Shown: piece after piece, positions 10,247 through 23,484 of the stretch
Position numbering within the stretch: the stretch's first letter is position 1
How the letters are laid out: each line of letters opens with the position of its first letter
NCBI RefSeq assembly: GCF_022581195.2
Contig: NC_061466.1
Location: 7,812,001-7,876,000 of the forward strand
Direction: 5' to 3'
From: Helicoverpa zea
Lineage: Eukaryota; Arthropoda; Insecta; Lepidoptera; Noctuidae
DNA length: 64,000 bases
The notes under the pieces: model-generated
Databases searched by the model: none
What the model was told of the DNA's origin: nothing
What the model saw: only the letters and a program-made list of their open reading frames with translations
Translations under genes and position numbers: made by a program

Positions 10247-12394
10247 GTAACATACAGATACTATGTGTTTATATGTGTATAGTTGAGTATTTTTGTGTTG
10301 AATATTGTGCTATTGTGAGATAAAAAAAACATAAAAGATTGCAACGAATAGAGAGTATTGTCCTTTTTGGGAAGTCTTTAAGTGAGTAGAATGAAATATT
10401 TTACCTTACAATCTAGTGTTACAAATAAAAATTGTCATCCGAATTTAAAAGTTGTATAAAGTACGTTATTTAATGGTACCTTATAAGGGTTGTAAGAGTG
10501 AGCTAAATCTCCTACTTCACCAGATACATAATTGAGTTATAATTTCAAGATTTTGGTTCATAGACATTATAATTTCTGCCTCAGAAAGCCATTGTTACAA
10601 TAATCGTCAAATATCTTTGCTCCTGTTAAAATAGCCTGCTTTCACACATGCGCAGTAAGTAGTTTTTTAACAGTTTCTGATTGTCGTGAAGTCACTCCAG
10701 CTAAATTCGGAGCAGCTTACTTATTTCGCGAGATTGTAAAGTAGACCCTTTGTAATCGCAAACAGTGCTTAACAACACACAATGAAAGGACAAAATGGAA
10801 AACCCATTGAGTATTTTCAAGAGCCTTTATTCTTACACCATTTGAGACAGCCTTGAATCGAGCAATCCCTTTAAAGTCTTCCTTAAATGTAAACGTTTCT
10901 TTGTGTGCAATCCTCAACGAATTGCATTTATGCCCATTTATATTTGGCATGGAATGGGGTCGCATTTTAAAGGGTTTTAGGTTGGAATTTAAATAATATA
11001 AATCATAGAATGTTTCAGAGGTCCTTTTGGGTATTTTTTTTATCAAACTTTTTTCTGCTGACGTCATCATTTTTGTTGAGGGCTGATGTTAGTCATAAAC
11101 ACGTTAGTATCAGTACCTCAAAATTGTTGATTAACCATGGAATCAAAATTCTGAAATCAACAGTTGATCACTAACCAATATACAATGCATCGCATCGCCA
11201 TGGCATAAGTATTATCAATACTCTTTTGTTTCAATTGTCCCAACACCAGAAACCCAATCTTTTAAAACGGAAAATGACAATTTATTTATTTATTTATTAT
11301 ATTTGGGAAAATTAAATATAATAAATTAAACAATTAAACCGTATAAAAAGCCAGAAACTCCCGTTTAGTGAGCTTTTACTGAACAATGTACGTTAATTTT
11401 CATGGAAATCATGATAAAGCTTCGATATATCGTACTCAGAGTATCCACTTTACTATGGCATGCAAATTGTACGGAATTTGCATACATAAAGGTTGTAAGC
11501 GGCATTTTCCACGGCGTCGACACAACTCGGCTTTTGTTAACTGAATAACCGCTAACCGGACGAGGTTTTTTTTATGAATACTCCGTAACAAGTTGGGTTT
11601 TAAACCCGGCTTTGTGGAAGGTGTTTGGAGAATGGCTTATGCTGTGTTCAGCGGCTAATAGGCATGGAAAGTTAGTTTGAAGGTTGCTGAGATTAAATAT
11701 GAGTGACCTGATTATTACGAGAAAAACAATAATGACGTAGTTGTGCATAAGATACTAATTTTCAATGCCACAAATTTTTTAACGTATATTTTTATCATAT
11801 GGGTATAAACAAGCATACTTAGTTCTACAATTTGGTTTTACTTATGTTAGTTTTCCGCAGTTTTATCCGTGTCTTGTGGGATCTACTATCCGCATTCAAA
11901 TAAAAAGTAGTCTAGGTGTTAATTCAGGCTTCCTTCATATCAAATTGATTCAACCGTGTTTGCGTGTAGAAGTAACGAAGATACCCACAAAATTTCTTCT
12001 TTATTACTCTGATTAATAGAGTGACAACGTTCTTATCAATGTGTAAAATTGTATACAGTTCCTAGATTACAATGATTTCCATTACCGTATTACAAACAAT
12101 AATTACTCTGTGAAACGTTGACCACAACCATAATACCGAACTGTACAGCTTACACTACGAGTTAACGTTTTGTGGTTAACACATAAATATCCATGACAAG
12201 CAGCTCTGAGTATTAAAGTCATAAATTATATCTAAAGGATATTCTCGGGAGACCCGCTTTGGGATACCTGTGTTGTTCTGAGTAATATATCGCTGTTCTA
12301 CTAATTAAATATAATTCGTATTTATTTAAAAAGGTGGTGGTGGTATGATACTATATTTTTTTTCAGTAAATATGTGTAATTATGTATATGGGTC
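10247..12394. other. intron stretch, nothing recognised
   Basis: Part of the intron between the two C2A exons. A 117-residue open frame on the - strand (10717-11070) has no recognisable motif and no splice context. Confidence 0.4.
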
Positions 12395-12600
12395 CGGGTT
12401 GTCATCTTTGGCATTCGTTCCAGGTGGTAGTAAAAAGCCAATTCGTTTCAAGTGGTATCAGTTTATGCATGTAGGTAGCCAATTGGAGGAGGTCAGATGG
12501 TCACTTCATACGAAAACACTGGTACTCAGCTACATCCATTAAAGTGGAAGCCGAATCCAACATAATTGGGAAAAAACTAGACAGATAATGATGAAAAGAA
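12395..12600 (+). repeat. dispersed lepidopteran repeat C, copy
   Basis: Diverged copy of the 16365-16556 family: TTTGGCATTCGTTCCAGGTG, then GGAGGAGGTCAGATGGTC, CACTGGTACTCAGCT and a TGATGA-type tail. Confidence 0.65.
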
Positions 12601-14873
12601 AATGGACGGTCGGTACGCAATCAGGGTACCTACGGTTATGGTGTAAGAAAGTCAATGAAATCAATACTTGTAATGAGCTCTGACTGACCTTTGCCCTTCC
12701 TGGCCTGGTATTACAGTAATTGGAGTATTTATCAAATTAATACTTCTCTAGAAATGTAAATTGATTTCATGGTATTCTTGAAAACTGCTGTTTGTGGTTC
12801 AGTTGTAATGCCGTGTTCACACCTTACCTTAGCGTACATAGAATGAGCATTATATAGATTCCTCACCTCATAGATTCTACCTCAAATCTTTCGATTCAAA
12901 AGATTTGAGGATTTCATACACAAATATACACGTAGGCCACTACTTGTAATACGTGGGTCCCTTCTTGAAAACATTAATGATTTTTCTCTGCTCTGATTTG
13001 CTCAAAATAACGCTATTCTGTTAACGAGAAAGGTTGCGTCTTACACACTGTATGTTTGTTACTATTTCTCGCAAAAACAACGATCACGTTTCAATTAAAC
13101 TTGGCAGTAATACAGCTTGATACGGGCTATTTTTTATCTAGGTGCGAGAAGTATTGCTCTCCTAACGCAGACATCCACGTAGAACATTTAGCAAAATTGA
13201 TTAAAAAATCATAGGTGTCCACGACCTATGCAAGTCAATACGTAATTGTCGGTTGAAAAATTTTTCCTTTCATGAGCGGCCAATTGATCAGATTACCTCT
13301 GAAATATTAATGAGAATCGCTATTCACGTTAATGAGCCCCTGACTGATTGATTGCAGCACTTTGCGAGTTATTTCAGTTCATTTGCGAATAACTGTGAAC
13401 GAAGTGTGCGGTTCATGTTGAGTTTAAAAGTGGTAAAGGTTAGTTGGTGTTTGTGTGTACATTTTATAAATCGCGGTTGGTTCAAAATTTTCCTTGTACC
13501 AGTGAAGTCACTAAGATTCGTCCTAGTGTGACATAAGTTCGATGGCTTATAGACCGAATTGTATTCCATTTATAAAGTGTTTTCCAGTAAAATTCTGTTT
13601 GATCACCATTAGGTGCTACAGTTCCCATCATCAACGTAGTTTCTTCGAAATGTTTTGTTCATATGTTTGACTGTTGTAGAGTCACTTGTAGGCACTACAG
13701 TCACTGTACAAATATTGACGAGGTTGATGTAATACTTTATATTTTCAAAGTAAGTATACTAGGACTAGGTTACGAGTGACGTACGTGTTCAGCACGCAAT
13801 TATAACGTAATTCCCTTCAAGCTTTCACAAGCCTTCGTGTGGATTCAACAACTCAAGGATAAATACTGTTCTAAGTATGTTTGCATGTTGAAATGTCGAG
13901 CTCAAGATTACGTATTAATTTCGATAAATGTTACAGTAGAATGAAAACAGAACAAAGCTAAAAGCTGTCCCTTTGATCTGTTCTGTAGCGCCAAAAATAC
14001 TTTTGAGTGAGACTTAAGTTGAGTAGCATTTTGGGTATTCAAGCGTAGTCTGAAAACCTATTCCAATAAGTAGCGTATTCAAGTCTCCATTTAAAGCCGG
14101 AAGGTCAGCATATAAACAGAATTTAGACTGTTTTACTCTGCTATTAAAATACTTAGTTTTCAAACAGGTATTTCTCTACTGCGTAATTTTGCTGCTATCC
14201 GTACCAAGTTAAAATCACAATATTCATCCTACGGGAGTGTTTGCATTTGCATCGCCCTCCCAATTTACTCTTCGGAGGTAATTGGTACAAGTAAAATGGG
14301 ATGAGGGGTGTAAATTTTCTTATTCATAGTCGAGAAGTTTGAGAAATCTCTGTTGTAGCATTTATGGTGATTGGGTTTTAAAATACTTTGAATTTTACTG
14401 ATTTTATCATCATGTTTTGTTATAAATTAGTTTGTGTGAACACTTGGTTGAGTCAAACATACTTAATTAAATGATACAAAGGATAAAATTTGTATTATCA
14501 AAACTAAGCCTGGTTTGATTAAATTAATCTTTGTTACCTGCCAAAAAAGCAATGAGAGTTAACTTCGCCATTCCTTGCTGTCACATAAAACATATGATCA
14601 CAAAAATCCACAAACAGGGCGATTTGTGGCCCATATTTTCCACTCACACACACAATTTTTCACCAATGAAATAGTCAGACGATCTCTCAAAAGTCGCGGA
14701 TAGGCGTTGAACACGGAAGCCGCTTGCCACCAATCCTTTTGGAACTCACTGAGTAGTACAGTTTCAATAGGACCTATGTTCAGCAGTAGACTAGACATTC
14801 TATGGCTGAAATAATGATTTAGTATTCTTCTCCTTCTTCTTTTCACAACAATAACATACTTCTATTTCCCCAG
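12601..14873. other. intron stretch, nothing recognised
   Basis: Intron up to the second C2A exon. A short perfect hairpin lies at 12880-12910 (CCTCAAATCTT / AAGATTTGAGG). No gene seen. Confidence 0.4.
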
Positions 14874-15000
14874 TCGGACGGTGGGGGGCGGTGGGTGGAG
14901 TTGGAAGCGCAGGTGATGATGCGAGGTGGCGCCGTCGTCGGCACCACAGGCCCCACTGGCAATGCCTTGCTGTTGGACTGCAGGTTCGAGCCGCCTTTTG
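14874..15000 (+). CDS. unc-13: unc-13 exon: end of C2A domain
   Basis: Encodes RWVELEAQVMM, then a glycine-rich loop and LLLDCRFEPPF. This lines up with Munc13 EWLTLDSQVIM ... LLDTRFELPL at the C-terminal end of C2A. It starts on a codon border after TTCCCCAG and ends with one extra base before GTAAGT. It is much more GC-rich than the surrounding intron. The following intron is 31 kb and holds both large retroelements. Confidence 0.92.
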
Positions 15001-15880
15001 GTAAGTAACCTTTTATATATTTATCGTGAAATAAGAATATATACATAGCTGATGTTGAATAAGTGCCTCACGAACGCCTTAGGTTATAAGTCTGTAATGA
15101 TAATGATAAGGATGGTGAATAAATAAATAGATACTGTGAACAGCACATTTTTAGTAAGGTGTAGAATTTTTGATGTTAATAAAATGCTTTGTAACTTAAT
15201 GGTCCTAGAATATTGTTTAAACATAACGAGAACATTTTTCAGATAGGGTTTCGTTTACATCAAAATATGAATTCATGTTCAAAACTATCCTTGTCCTTTC
15301 TTATGGATAGTAGCTGGTTGTAATTTAGTCCAGCCATTATGAATGTGACTAATATAAGAAACAAAAAAAACGATATGAAACTTCTAGATTAAACATCACA
15401 CTTTAAAATAATAAGAACCTTCTCTTCACACTGCCAATAATTACCTCCATTATGACCCACGTCACTTGAAACTTAAATTACTCAACGTAGAATCTAGCTT
15501 GCTCTAGTATAACACTGACTTGCAAGAGAAATGAAATAGGATATTGGCTATTAGGATTTATGCAAACTCCTCGACTTTAGCCAGCAGTGTATCTTGAGCG
15601 CGATTTCCTTTAAGCCTGGAAGTACGGAAATATTCTGTAGCTTGTGATAAAATAAACGTTTAAAAAGTAGTCTTCCTGAAGAAAATCTACAGTTGCTTTA
15701 AAAAAATACATACAAATAACTTTAAGTCCACTTGTGGGAACAGGTAGATATTGTACATATGCAGTTATGATGATTCCAAAATACTGATTTGTCGATTGTT
15801 CAGCTCAAGTTATGTTTCTTGAAGGATTGGATTTCTTTTTAATTATGTGTTCTAAGATGCATTAACATGTTCATATATAT
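15001..15880. other. start of the 31-kb intron, nothing recognised
   Basis: AT-rich intron DNA with no recognised feature. Confidence 0.4.
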
Positions 15881-15884
15881 CACA

Positions 15885-16290
15885 GTTCATATGATAGGGA
15901 TTTAAGTAAATACAAGGTGTTGATTTGCATTTGTGCCATAGTTCAGGAGGAGGACATACAATACGTAAATAATCGATTGGAATTACAGTAGATGGGAAAT
16001 AACTAATATGCACTGCTTTTTTTGTCATTGTAATGTTCCGAAGTAATCCAATTTTATGAATGAAATTTATGAGTGATCGTTGCGTATGCTTTGTGTGAGG
16101 GTGCAGCACGGTTTTAACGCCAGTAACATACGCGCCAAGTTTAAATAAGGCCAGATGACATTTACGGAATTCCGAAAAAAAATTAAAGAAAAAAAATTCG
16201 TACCAATTTTTTTATTGATTTGGGTCGAGAATCATTAGTATAATTACCTCCTTGAATATGGCACGGATGCAAATCAACAGCTTGTATAAG
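15885..16290 (-). repeat. dispersed repeat D, reverse copy
   Basis: About 400 bp matching 23585-24000 in reverse orientation with a few percent differences and small indels. Shared landmarks are GTGCAGCACGGTTTTAACGC and CTCCTTGAATATGGCACGGA. It looks like the 3' part of a retroposon, but the class is unknown. Confidence 0.65.
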
Positions 16291-16364
16291 GGATTGAATT
16301 GTGGGACTACATACTTAATTATCGTATTTATACTACGTGATGTTGTTTGCTTGTTCATCCTTGG

Positions 16365-16556
16365 CAGTCGTTACGGGTAGTCAGAAGCCAGTAAGTCTGA
16401 CACCAGTCTAACCAAGGGGTATTGGGTTGCCCGGGTAACTGGGTTGAGGAGGTCAGATAGGCAGTTCTTGTAAAGCACTGGTACTCAGCTGAATCCGGTT
16501 AGACTGGAAGCCGACCCCAACATGATTGGGAAAAAGGCTCGGAGGATGATGATGTT
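16365..16556 (+). repeat. dispersed lepidopteran repeat C, best copy
   Basis: About 190 bp: CCTTGGCAGTCGTTACGGGT, TGGGTTGCCCGGGTAACTGG, GAGGAGGTCAGATAGGCAG, GACTGGAAGCCGACCCCAAC and an ATGATGATG tail. Six copies or fragments occur in the window (7130, 12395, 16365, 21150, 42870, 47010). No coding capacity. Confidence 0.75.
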
Positions 16557-17334
16557 GTTTGCTTGTTACTAAAAATAGGTAAATTATAAATAAAGATTTC
16601 TAATATACGATGAACAAAACGGAATACGACACACCATTAATCATCTTCAGGGACCATGTTACTTGTTGGCAGAATTTCGTTGCGAGATTTTTTTATGAAA
16701 CAAAAATTTTTTTTTTTCGGCTTTTTGGCACCAAAATACATATTTTCGTTTTCTAAGAAATTATGATTTTGTATTGGTAATAGTACATGATGATAACAAG
16801 AAAAGCTTCAGGCTTTAAAGGTGATGAAAAGTAGAATTAGGTATTAGGAACCAAACATTTAAATCGATATAATAAATAATGCCCTCATGAATTTAATTAT
16901 AATCAGTATCTTTCTTTACGGGAGGATTTTCATAATTAACGCCAATTTAATTAAAGGGTCCAAGATTAGGACGTGATCCCGTAATTAAAATTATCACCTG
17001 GGAAATGCGTTCTTTATTTTGACTTTTGTCTTACTAGTAGATTTATAGGATGTTGGGTTAGCAAAATAGAGCTCAGACATTGCCAACAAAAGTTATGTTA
17101 TAAATACTTACAGTAGGTACCCATTTATAACTAGTTCACTGAAGAAACGTTACAATATTATATTCTCTCTGAAATACATAGAGAACATTATTATCTTTTA
17201 TTGCTCAAGTTTCTGTTAACACGCAGAACTAAAAGAAAATTTGAATACCATTCGCAGTTACTAACAAACACACATAATATATTACATGGTCACATAAACA
17301 TCGTGCTCTTGATTCATATCCCTTTCTAACTTAC

Positions 17335-17640
17335 GGTGAGAAAACGAGACGCTATACATCTGGAACACGGAGTAAGGAAAGATGAGCAGAGATGCCATAA
17401 TGCAGGTAGGTCAGGCGCCTTATTCTAAATGATTAGTTACTCAGTAACGAATGAGGCGTTCGGGTTCGTTGAGACATCTGTCGAAGATTTTTAGTAAGTA
17501 TTACAAAAAATGAGCAGATGACAAGAGGGCGTGTAAGGGTAGATCCAGTAACGTTCCTCGTCTCCGAACACCCGCATTTTGGCGCGCTACTTTCTTAAGA
17601 GATTTTCCGTTATGGCACCTCCGCTTGTCATTTTGTTCTC
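17335..17640. repeat. dispersed repeat E, copy 1
   Basis: Matches 24625-24915 in the opposite orientation over two blocks: GCAGGTAGGTCAGGC and ACACCCGCATTTTG...CGCTACTTTCTTA. Middle parts differ by indels. Class unknown. Confidence 0.6.
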
Positions 17641-19141
17641 CTTGATCTGAAACAATGTAAAACTTGAACGGTAAAGTATTTGTGACCCAAGACCCTTGTC
17701 ACCAAACTGGCGGTTCCTGAAACAGGACGCGTAAAAATAGTTTGTAGGAAACCATTCTTCAGGACATTCGCCATAATCGATAAAGGAAAAGATATAAAGT
17801 TGTGTTGGCACAAATCTCAAGTATGTCATATTGGCGCCTGTCTGGCTGCTGAGCCTTGCCAAACTCTATGTCCTGATTTCGAAAATCTATGGTTAGGTCA
17901 GACCAGTAAGTGCGAGTAATGTGCGCGGAGGATTTATTCCACTTTCGAACAGGTCTTTGGTATATGGGTCGAAGAGTAAACAACCACAGAGGCTCATATT
18001 TGTCACATAACCACTGACATGGAAACCTATTTATTTGAAACTTTTTTATTCGAGTGATGGGCTTGATAACTGTAAACATTATGCCTATGAAGATTTAAAA
18101 AAGGAACTTCTTTTTTTGAAAATCAAAGTAATCTAATTTAGTTAGGAGGATCTGCTACCCTAGCGATCTATTTTCTTTGCTTTTCGATTACATTATCTGA
18201 TGAGATCACATCTAAAATAGCCACTTAGAAACTCATTTATATAGTACCCTCTTTTATTTTGTAGCATTAAAAAAGTTTCTAGGGATGGGCATTGGACAAT
18301 CTGTCTATGCTTAGAAAGTAAAAATAACAGGAAGAGTAACAAAAAATACTTATCAGTTTCGTATAAAACAATCAACCTTGATAAAAATCTGTTACTCATT
18401 ATAAGGAGAGATAATTGGTTTCATGATCACACATGACAGAAATCGCCTCATAAACAGTGAAATAATTGTGCAATTTGAACAATAAACTGGTACCTAATTA
18501 ATATACATGAAAAATTTGGAAACATGTTGCAATTTTCCTGCAATCGACGACCTTATCGAGTCCCTCTCAAAACCAATTTTAGAACAAATCTATAAAAAAG
18601 TTCCGACAGAAACAAAGACATTCAGCCAGGACGTCACTAGTCACTAGGACGAGACGTTTTTTTTTTTATTGTCCACAATGTAACAAACATCGGGCGCCGT
18701 CTAGGCGGGTCTGTGAGACTCGTGGGCGAACGCAGCCCGGGTGCCAAGGTCGCTGTGTCACGTGACCGTGCAAGGAGACGATAATAATGAATGGACAGCC
18801 TTATTACGTCTATGCTGGCTGTAGACGATTTGGCGCGAAATGTGCGTTCCATATTTGAATGTGAAGTTTTTTTCTTTTTCTTTGGAATGGCTTTGTGGAA
18901 TGAATGAGTGTTTGCAATTCGAATAAGTAAGAATATTTATTAGAGTTTTGTATTGAAGTCGTGTAACCTATTTCTAGAATAGGTATAAAAGATACATATT
19001 TTTTTAACAGCGATTTACTTATATGTTCCTATGGCTTTGTTGTTCAAGGAAGTTGTCATTTCATGATTTGTAAATTAGAATTTTAAACTCATTCGTTACA
19101 AACACTGACACGATTAACACATGTCACAATATATAAATGTT
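17641..19141. other. intron stretch with a GC-rich island
   Basis: Mostly AT-rich. A GC-rich piece at about 18680-18860 contains TCACGTGACC, an E-box-type site. No open frame with a recognisable product. It could be regulatory, but this is not supported further. Confidence 0.3.
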
Positions 19142-19441
19142 ACTGTTACTGTTACAGCCTTTTTATCGTCCCACTGCTGGGCACAGGCCTCCTCTCACAT
19201 GGAGAAGGATTGAGCATTAATCACCACGCTTGCTCAATGCGGGTTGGTGATTACAGACTTTATAGTCCAGGTTTCCTCAAGATGTTTTCCTTCACCTTTA
19301 TATCAGCCATTGGTGTCTAAGATATACTTAGAAAGTACATACAAACTTAGAAAAGTTGCATTGGTACTTGCCTGACCTGGAATCGAACCCACGCCTTCAT
19401 ACTCGAGAGGTTGGTTCTTTACCCACTAGGCCACCACGACT
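19142..19441 (-). mobile_element. SINE family A, near-complete copy
   Basis: Reverse-orientation copy. It starts with a (TGTTAC)n tail, then GCCTTTTTATCGTCCCACTG, and ends with the tRNA-like head (B box GGAATCGAACC and A box ACCCACTAGGCCACCA on the + strand). It is very close to the copy at 1871-2172, so the family has been active fairly recently. Confidence 0.82.
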
Positions 19442-19938
19442 TTTTATCTAAATGAATTTAATTTAATTTGATTTAATTTTTTTATTTATATATAAATGAA
19501 TCATTATCATTTATCAAATCCGTGTCCTAGAAACATAATTACAAAACATGAGGTGCATAAAAGCCATATATTGGCAGTGGGGTGGTTACGTACGTCAAAT
19601 TTGATGGATTATGGTCGTATTAGGCAGTTCGTATACTTGAACATTTATGATAAATCGCGGCTCGCTACACGATTAGCCTCGCAGGGGGAGATAAAAGTGG
19701 TATTTATGCAAAAATTGCCAAAAAAGGGTTATAATATTATGTATTTTTTATATTTTTAATAGTATTTTAGTTATACCTAAGTGTTGGAGGTAGGTCAGTA
19801 CTTTTCTTACCACATTCTAACTTGAATGTATTTTACAGTTTAGTGAAGAATTTCGTCTGGTTTGCTTGACCACATGGATAGAAAATCAATTGTGTCTCGC
19901 GTAAATCTGCGCTCCGATATACAACAGGTTAAAGTAAA

Positions 19939-20205
19939 AAACCGGCCAAGTGCGAGTCGGACTCGCTCACGAAGGGTTCCGTACCAGAGCAAACATTAGC
20001 AAAAAAAACAAAATATTTATTTTATTCTAGTTTTCAGTATTTGTTGTTATAGTGGCAACAGAAATACATCATCTGTGAAAATTTCAGCTCTCTAACTATC
20101 ACGATTAATGAGATACAGCCTGGTGACAGACGGACGGACGGACGGACAGAGGAGCGAAAACAATAGGGTCCCGTTTTACCCTTTGGGTACGGAACCCTAA
20201 AAATA
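19939..20205 (+). repeat. dispersed repeat F (GGCCAAGTGCGAGTCGGACT type)
   Basis: Begins AAAACCGGCCAAGTGCGAGT and ends GGGTACGGAACCCTAAAAA, with GAGATACAGCCTGGTGACAG and (GGAC)n in the body. GGGTTCCGTACC near the start and GGGTACGGAACCC near the end form a terminal palindrome. I recognise it as a very common lepidopteran interspersed repeat; its class is not clear here. Confidence 0.7.
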
Positions 20206-21149
20206 GTCCAATAAAGTTTAGTAACTTTAATTTTGGCTTATATTTTAAACCTGTTTATTATCTGTAAAACAATAATAATATTAACGAGTATACAGCAAAA
20301 CTGCAATATAGAAACCTACATACCTCTATATTTCACACCGTGATCAACTACAATACTAGGTTTCATACAATATTAGGTGAACAGTAGCAAGACTATGTCC
20401 TATTTAGAACAATGACAAGAACTATTTTTAACTTCAACAATATCAATATCAGAATCACAGCAGTGAAAAGAACTAGATTCAGAGCGTAGACTTGTTTTAC
20501 CAGAATAAAATGCTTTTCAAAATGGCCGCTGGCATCAGCTGTCATTTCAAATAATAGTTACGGACAGAACAGTTTAACTCTGTTCAACTTTAGTTGAATA
20601 GTTTATTCTATATTTACAAGCTTACTGTGTAATTTTTAGCATCCAATAATGCCTACAAAGGAGAGGTTTTAAAAAAATATTGAAAGGCATGTTTGAAAAA
20701 TAATTTTCAAAATGATCTCGTTAAGTACTAAAAAAAATAGCTTTTGATAATAATGAAAAAAAAAAAAAAATTTAAAAGCGATGTAAATTTTAAATACCTA
20801 CATTAAAAAATCTTATGTATTTAAAAAGACTCGAGATACTCTTTTTACCAAAAAACTGGCCACAAAAAAGTCTGTAGCCTATCTATGCATTGTTAAACAT
20901 TGGTACAAAGAGAACCGACATCCGCATCTTGTCTCCGTTCCCCGATACCGTAGGAAACTGGGGAAGTGGGTGAGCGAGGGTGCACCGTCTAATCAATGTG
21001 TTGTACTTCCCTTGTATCTATTTGTACCTACAGTATGTTTTACATTATTGTATCACACTGTTTCGCACGTTTAGGCTTTGTATGTGTGTTTGGCTATTAA
21101 GAGGTTGTAAGTAATGGAAAAAAAAGGTTGAAATTCTCGTACATTGGTA
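20206..21149. other. intron stretch, nothing recognised
   Basis: AT-rich with poly-A runs. A more GC-rich piece at 20910-21000 has no recognised identity. Confidence 0.35.
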
Positions 21150-21320
21150 GTCGTTACGGGTAGTGAAAAGCCAGTAAGTTTGACAACCAGTCTTACCTGG
21201 GGGTATTGAGTTGCCCAGGTCGACGACCTTATCGAGTCCCTCTAGGGGAGGAGGTCAAATAATGTAATCGCTCTTTGTAAGACACTGGTACTCAGCTGCA
21301 TCCGGTTAGGGATGTTTAAA
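21150..21320 (+). repeat. dispersed repeat C, copy with inserted filler
   Basis: A copy of repeat C (GGTAGTCGTTACGGGTAGTG, TGGTACTCAGCTGCATCCGG). In its middle the expected GGGTAACTGGG part is replaced by 24 nt (21220-21243) that also occur exactly at 18544-18567. Confidence 0.65.
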
Positions 21321-21794
21321 AGAAATTTCTTAGCTCTGGGTTCGGTTCATACTCGTGGTGTCATCATCAGCAAACAATTGACAACTCCCGGTACAAAAAT
21401 GATGTTATGAACCGCTCAACAGATTTTGTCTTGTGTTACTACGGAAAAACCGTCTGTGTAAAAGTGCTATAATAGGTATATAGATATTACCTAAGTACTC
21501 TGTTTGATGATTTCTTTTATGGGTTACAAAGACTTGAAAGATCTAACAAAACAAATACTTTATAGTAGTGTAGAAATATTCGGATGAGTTATTTTGAATT
21601 GTTGTTTTTATTTTATTTTCTTTTATGCCTTTAGTGGTAAAGAAATCTTTGTAGTAAGTTCAAAGACTATAATCTAGAGGAGAGCTTTTTACACGAGTAC
21701 GTTCGTTTAAGATCTATCATTTGATATAGAATAAAAGTATGTTACAAAGCTCAAAAAGTGGATTATTTAAATTGACAGTTCTTGTTCTTAATTA

Positions 21795-21920
21795 CTTACC
21801 TCCCCACTCAGAGACATTTACTGATTACTTAAGTCACTCCTTAGTGACGGAATGTCATATAAATCCTTCACTAAGGAATGGCATAAGTAATCATAAAATG
21901 TCTCTGAGTGGGGAGGTAAG
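21795..21920. mobile_element. short foldback (MITE-like) hairpin
   Basis: The left arm CTTACCTCCCCACTCAGAGA... is complementary to the right arm ending GTCTCTGAGTGGGGAGGTAAG. Arms are about 52 nt with few mismatches around a loop of about 20 nt. Too short to code for anything. Only one copy is seen in the window. Confidence 0.6.
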
Positions 21921-21984
21921 ATATTTTAAGGCTCTTATTCTAAGCCTTGTAGTTCTACATTTTGTCGAAACTTATATAACTTAT

Positions 21985-22045
21985 GTGTGATTAACACTCA
22001 ATCCTTCTCTGTATGAAAATACTGCACTGCGACAATAAAAACTCT
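21985..22045 (+). mobile_element. SINE family A, 3' fragment
   Basis: GTGATTAACACTCAATCCTT followed by a decayed version of the family-A 3' end (CTGCGACAATAAAAACTC). Confidence 0.5.
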
Positions 22046-23484
22046 TATGATAATAATATGACTTACTTTCTCTTCATAAATAAATAAATGATCAAGAAAC
22101 GTTTCTTTAATTTCTTAGAGTGCACAACTGCGGATACTGTAAACTATTAATAGGTATGCAGTTTCTGCAATGTAGTAATAATGAATGCACTGAGATACTG
22201 AATTAATTAACAGGGTTTCATGTACTAACTTCTCTGTCTTTGTTTGAAGTTCTAGTGTACTGTAGTATGTGACTATATTTAGTTATGTCTTTAGAATGTG
22301 CAATTATGCTCTAATTATCACTAACTAGCTTCTAACTCAGGTACTAGCTGCTCCACCTCTCTCGTAGTTCTCGTTGTCTCAAAGCTATCTGTTTGTCTGT
22401 TTCATAGGGCAGTCTGCTAAGTACCTTCTTTCGCAGCGTTACGGACCCTTGTCTATCAAACATTTAAATCAATTCTATCGTTTTGGCATAAAAGCGTGAT
22501 AGATAAACGGATAGCCAGAGTTATTATTGAGGTACGTGTTGAATTCTTGCTGCCGCACATGTGCGGTTGGCTGCAGTCGGCAGCAAGAATCAAAACGAAC
22601 CTTTATAAGGGGTATATACAGTATCTAAGTAAAATACTATGTATAAAAGCACTGTCTTAAATTTGTATGAGATTAAGCATAGCATACATTTTCACTCCAA
22701 AATACAGTTATAGTCAGATTTATATCAATAACAGTGGAGTTTATAACTGCGAATAGAAACGGCAATGAAACTATAAACAAGGTCTAACCTAGATAAACAT
22801 CAAAGGCCCATATCATACGCTCTAATGAACACGTCCTAGCAAAACTTTGTGGAACTACCGTCGTTTATAGTTAAACAGTCTACCTGCAACAAAGTGTTTT
22901 CAATAGAGAATGACTGTTGCAGGTATTTGGGAACACTCATATTTGTATGTACACCTATGTTAAACTATTTTGACGAATTGCACCACGGCTGAAATTTGAA
23001 ATGCCACCAAAATTGTTCGTGAATGTTTATTGAAACACCTGACAGGCTATTTTTGAGTCACCAATGACAGGGAAATTGTTTGCACATATTTGGTTCCGCA
23101 ACAAAAAGTACCTTTGTAGGTAATACACGTTAGTTGCTAGCATGTGTTCAAGCACAAAGGTTGCAGTTACGTGGATATTTTAAAAACGTTTGCACTGACT
23201 TTGTTACTGTTTCTATCGACAATTTTATACCTTAAACCACTTGGCAGCCAGGCCCGCAAAACTTCAAATAAACCAAGATATCTCAATACCATATGTACAC
23301 GAACTAATCATGAACATAATAACAGTTTAATATAGAATAGCAGTTCATTTACAGATGTCACGTATTTTCTTGTTATGCGTAGCCTCGTCGCTGAAATGGT
23401 CGTACCATTAGAACAATGAGACGGTTATGATCTTATGTACAAATAAAATCACTCTCTGAAGTACGCTGGGAGATTATTTATTAC
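22046..23484. other. intron stretch with one short inverted repeat
   Basis: A perfect 13-bp inverted repeat (ATTCTTGCTGCCG / CGGCAGCAAGAAT) lies at about 22543-22590 around an ACATGT core. Otherwise nothing recognised. Confidence 0.4.

Noticed and set aside
10717..11070. 117-residue - strand frame as a gene
   Set aside because: No start context, splice sites or motif; sits in plain intron DNA. Frames at 17587-18079 and 41198-41919 were rejected for the same reason.
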